A DNA stretch of 6,547 bases from the NCBI GenBank assembly GCA_031270145.1, contig JAISYD010000121.1, forward strand, positions 1 through 6,547, in the 5' to 3' direction. The stretch's first letter is position 1. The number at the start of each line of letters is the position of its first letter. The notes under the pieces are model-generated. The model was not told the origin of the DNA. It did not search any database and saw only the letters and a list, made by a program, of their open reading frames with translations. This stretch comes from Planctomycetota bacterium. Lineage in GTDB: Bacteria > Planctomycetota > SZUA-567. This document shows, in pieces, positions 6,336 through 6,547 of the stretch. The translations under genes and the position numbers were made by a program.

Positions 6336-6351
6336 CTTGTTTGTCAACAAG
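6336..6351. promoter_or_regulatory. Perfect inverted repeat, possible operator or RNA hairpin
   Basis: CTTGTT and AACAAG flank the four bases TGTC. As DNA this resembles the symmetric TTGT...ACAA sites often bound by GntR-family regulators, which frequently control solute transporters. As RNA it gives a six-pair stem with a tetraloop, followed four bases later by five Ts. It lies 79 bases upstream of the next start codon. The role is inferred. Confidence 0.35.
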
Positions 6352-6363
6352 AGCATTTTTCTC

Positions 6364-6414
6364 GGGAAAGGCCGCCTTACGCCATGGAACGAAGGAGGGC
6401 GCTTTCCTTTTTTT
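6364..6414 (+). terminator. Intrinsic terminator-like hairpin just before the next gene, possible attenuator
   Basis: GGAAAG (6365-6370) pairs with CTTTCC (6402-6407). After a two-base bulge (6371-6372), CGCCTT (6373-6378) pairs with AGGGCG (6396-6401) with one G-U pair. The stem closes a 17-base loop and is followed at once by seven Ts (6408-6414). This meets the usual criteria for a Rho-independent terminator. It ends 16 bases before ATG 6431, so it would stop transcripts from the promoter at 6108-6135 before they reach the gene unless it is conditional. Confidence 0.6.
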
Positions 6415-6430
6415 GGCAAGGAGAAGGAAT

Positions 6431-6547
6431 ATGACCGTAAAATCTGTCTGTCGGGTTGTGATCGCCTTGGCGGCGGTTCTGTTTCTTGCCCAGCTCCCCG
6501 CTACGGTACGGGCCGCCGCCGGCGAACCGGAAATAGTCATCCGCTTC
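6431..6547 (+). CDS. N-terminus of a secreted protein, probably a transporter solute-binding protein (3' end outside window)
   Basis: Thirty-nine residues are visible. They form a standard Sec signal peptide: a basic start MTVKSVCR (1-8), a hydrophobic core VVIALAAVLFLAQL (9-22), and an AxA-type cleavage region VRAAA ending near residue 30. The mature protein starts GEPEIVIRF. An 'x-I-x-I-R/K-F' first strand right after the signal is common in TRAP-type DctP receptors and in some ABC receptors, so this is probably the solute-binding protein of a second uptake system. Too little is visible to choose between them. The start at ATG 6431 is supported by AAGGAG (6418-6423) seven bases upstream. 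Residue 7 is Cys but lies in the n-region, so no lipobox is present. It is transcribed away from the sugar operon, behind the promoter at 6108-6135 and the hairpin at 6364-6414. Confidence 0.7.
   Translation, partial: MTVKSVCRVVIALAAVLFLAQLPATVRAAAGEPEIVIRF

Larger units (their letters stand above)
6138..6430 (+). other. Leader region without a convincing gene
   Basis: These 293 bases lie between the rnhA remnant and the next start codon and are less GC-rich than the operon. They hold a small dyad GTTT-TGC-AAAC (6160-6170), the inverted repeat at 6336-6351 and the terminator-like hairpin at 6364-6414. One forward frame is stop-free from 6071 into the next gene and another contains an 84-codon frame (6180-6434). 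Neither has a ribosome site or recognisable domain, and both run across the hairpin, so I do not annotate them as genes. An untranslated regulatory leader or a small RNA fits better. Confidence 0.4.

Noticed and set aside
6071..6430. Stop-free plus-strand frame in phase with the last gene, with possible ATG starts at 6269 and 6311
   Set aside because: Extending the protein upstream would bury a good signal peptide and include the hairpin with its T tract. Neither ATG has a Shine-Dalgarno sequence, whereas ATG 6431 has a strong one. About 120 stop-free codons can arise by chance here.
6180..6434. 84-codon plus-strand frame before the last gene
   Set aside because: It has no ribosome site and no recognisable domain. 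It overlaps the start of the last gene and spans the terminator-like hairpin.
1..6547. CRISPR array, tRNA, rRNA or insertion sequence
   Set aside because: No regularly spaced repeats, no tRNA-like cloverleaf or rRNA sequence, and no transposase-like frame or terminal inverted repeats were seen.

Overview
The window reads as part of a GC-rich chromosome with strongly G/C-biased third codon positions, probably from a Gram-negative heterotroph. The first solute-binding protein has a Sec-type signal peptide and contains no cysteine, so it is a free periplasmic protein rather than a lipoprotein. The last gene starts with a similar signal peptide. I cannot name a genus from the sequence.

Layout. 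Bases 1-249 (+) hold the C-terminal third of a hydroxypyruvate isomerase-type protein. It converges on a five-gene operon on the minus strand, read from about 5892 down to 303. In transcription order the operon encodes a periplasmic sugar-type solute-binding protein (4608-5645), a two-domain RbsA/MglA-type ATPase (3155-4600), two different RbsC-type permeases (2131-3114 and 1172-2116), and the 10-formyltetrahydrofolate deformylase PurU (303-1154). Intergenic gaps are 7, 40, 14 and 17 bases, so one transcript is likely. A good sigma70-type promoter (TTGACA, 16 bases, TAAGAT) lies about 250 bases upstream of the first gene. The leader between them contains two dyad-symmetric sites.

The right end (5982-6547, +) is different in character and less GC-rich. 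It holds a clear N-terminal fragment of RNase HI (rnhA), cut off after about 40 recognisable residues. The end of the fragment carries the -35 box of a second promoter. That promoter is followed by about 290 bases without a convincing gene, containing a perfect inverted repeat and an intrinsic terminator-like hairpin with seven Ts. Immediately afterwards, behind a strong Shine-Dalgarno sequence, a new secreted protein starts and runs off the window. It is probably the solute-binding protein of another transporter.

How the genes fit together. The ABC system should import a sugar, polyol or similar small molecule. The unusual companion is PurU, which returns formyl-tetrahydrofolate to free tetrahydrofolate plus formate. 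With the neighbouring hydroxypyruvate/2-oxo-tetronate isomerase, this hints that the imported compound feeds glyoxylate, glycerate or one-carbon metabolism. That link is inference from gene order. No wholly new system is evident. The most notable points are the purU-ABC linkage, the truncated rnhA, and the promoter-plus-terminator leader before the last gene.
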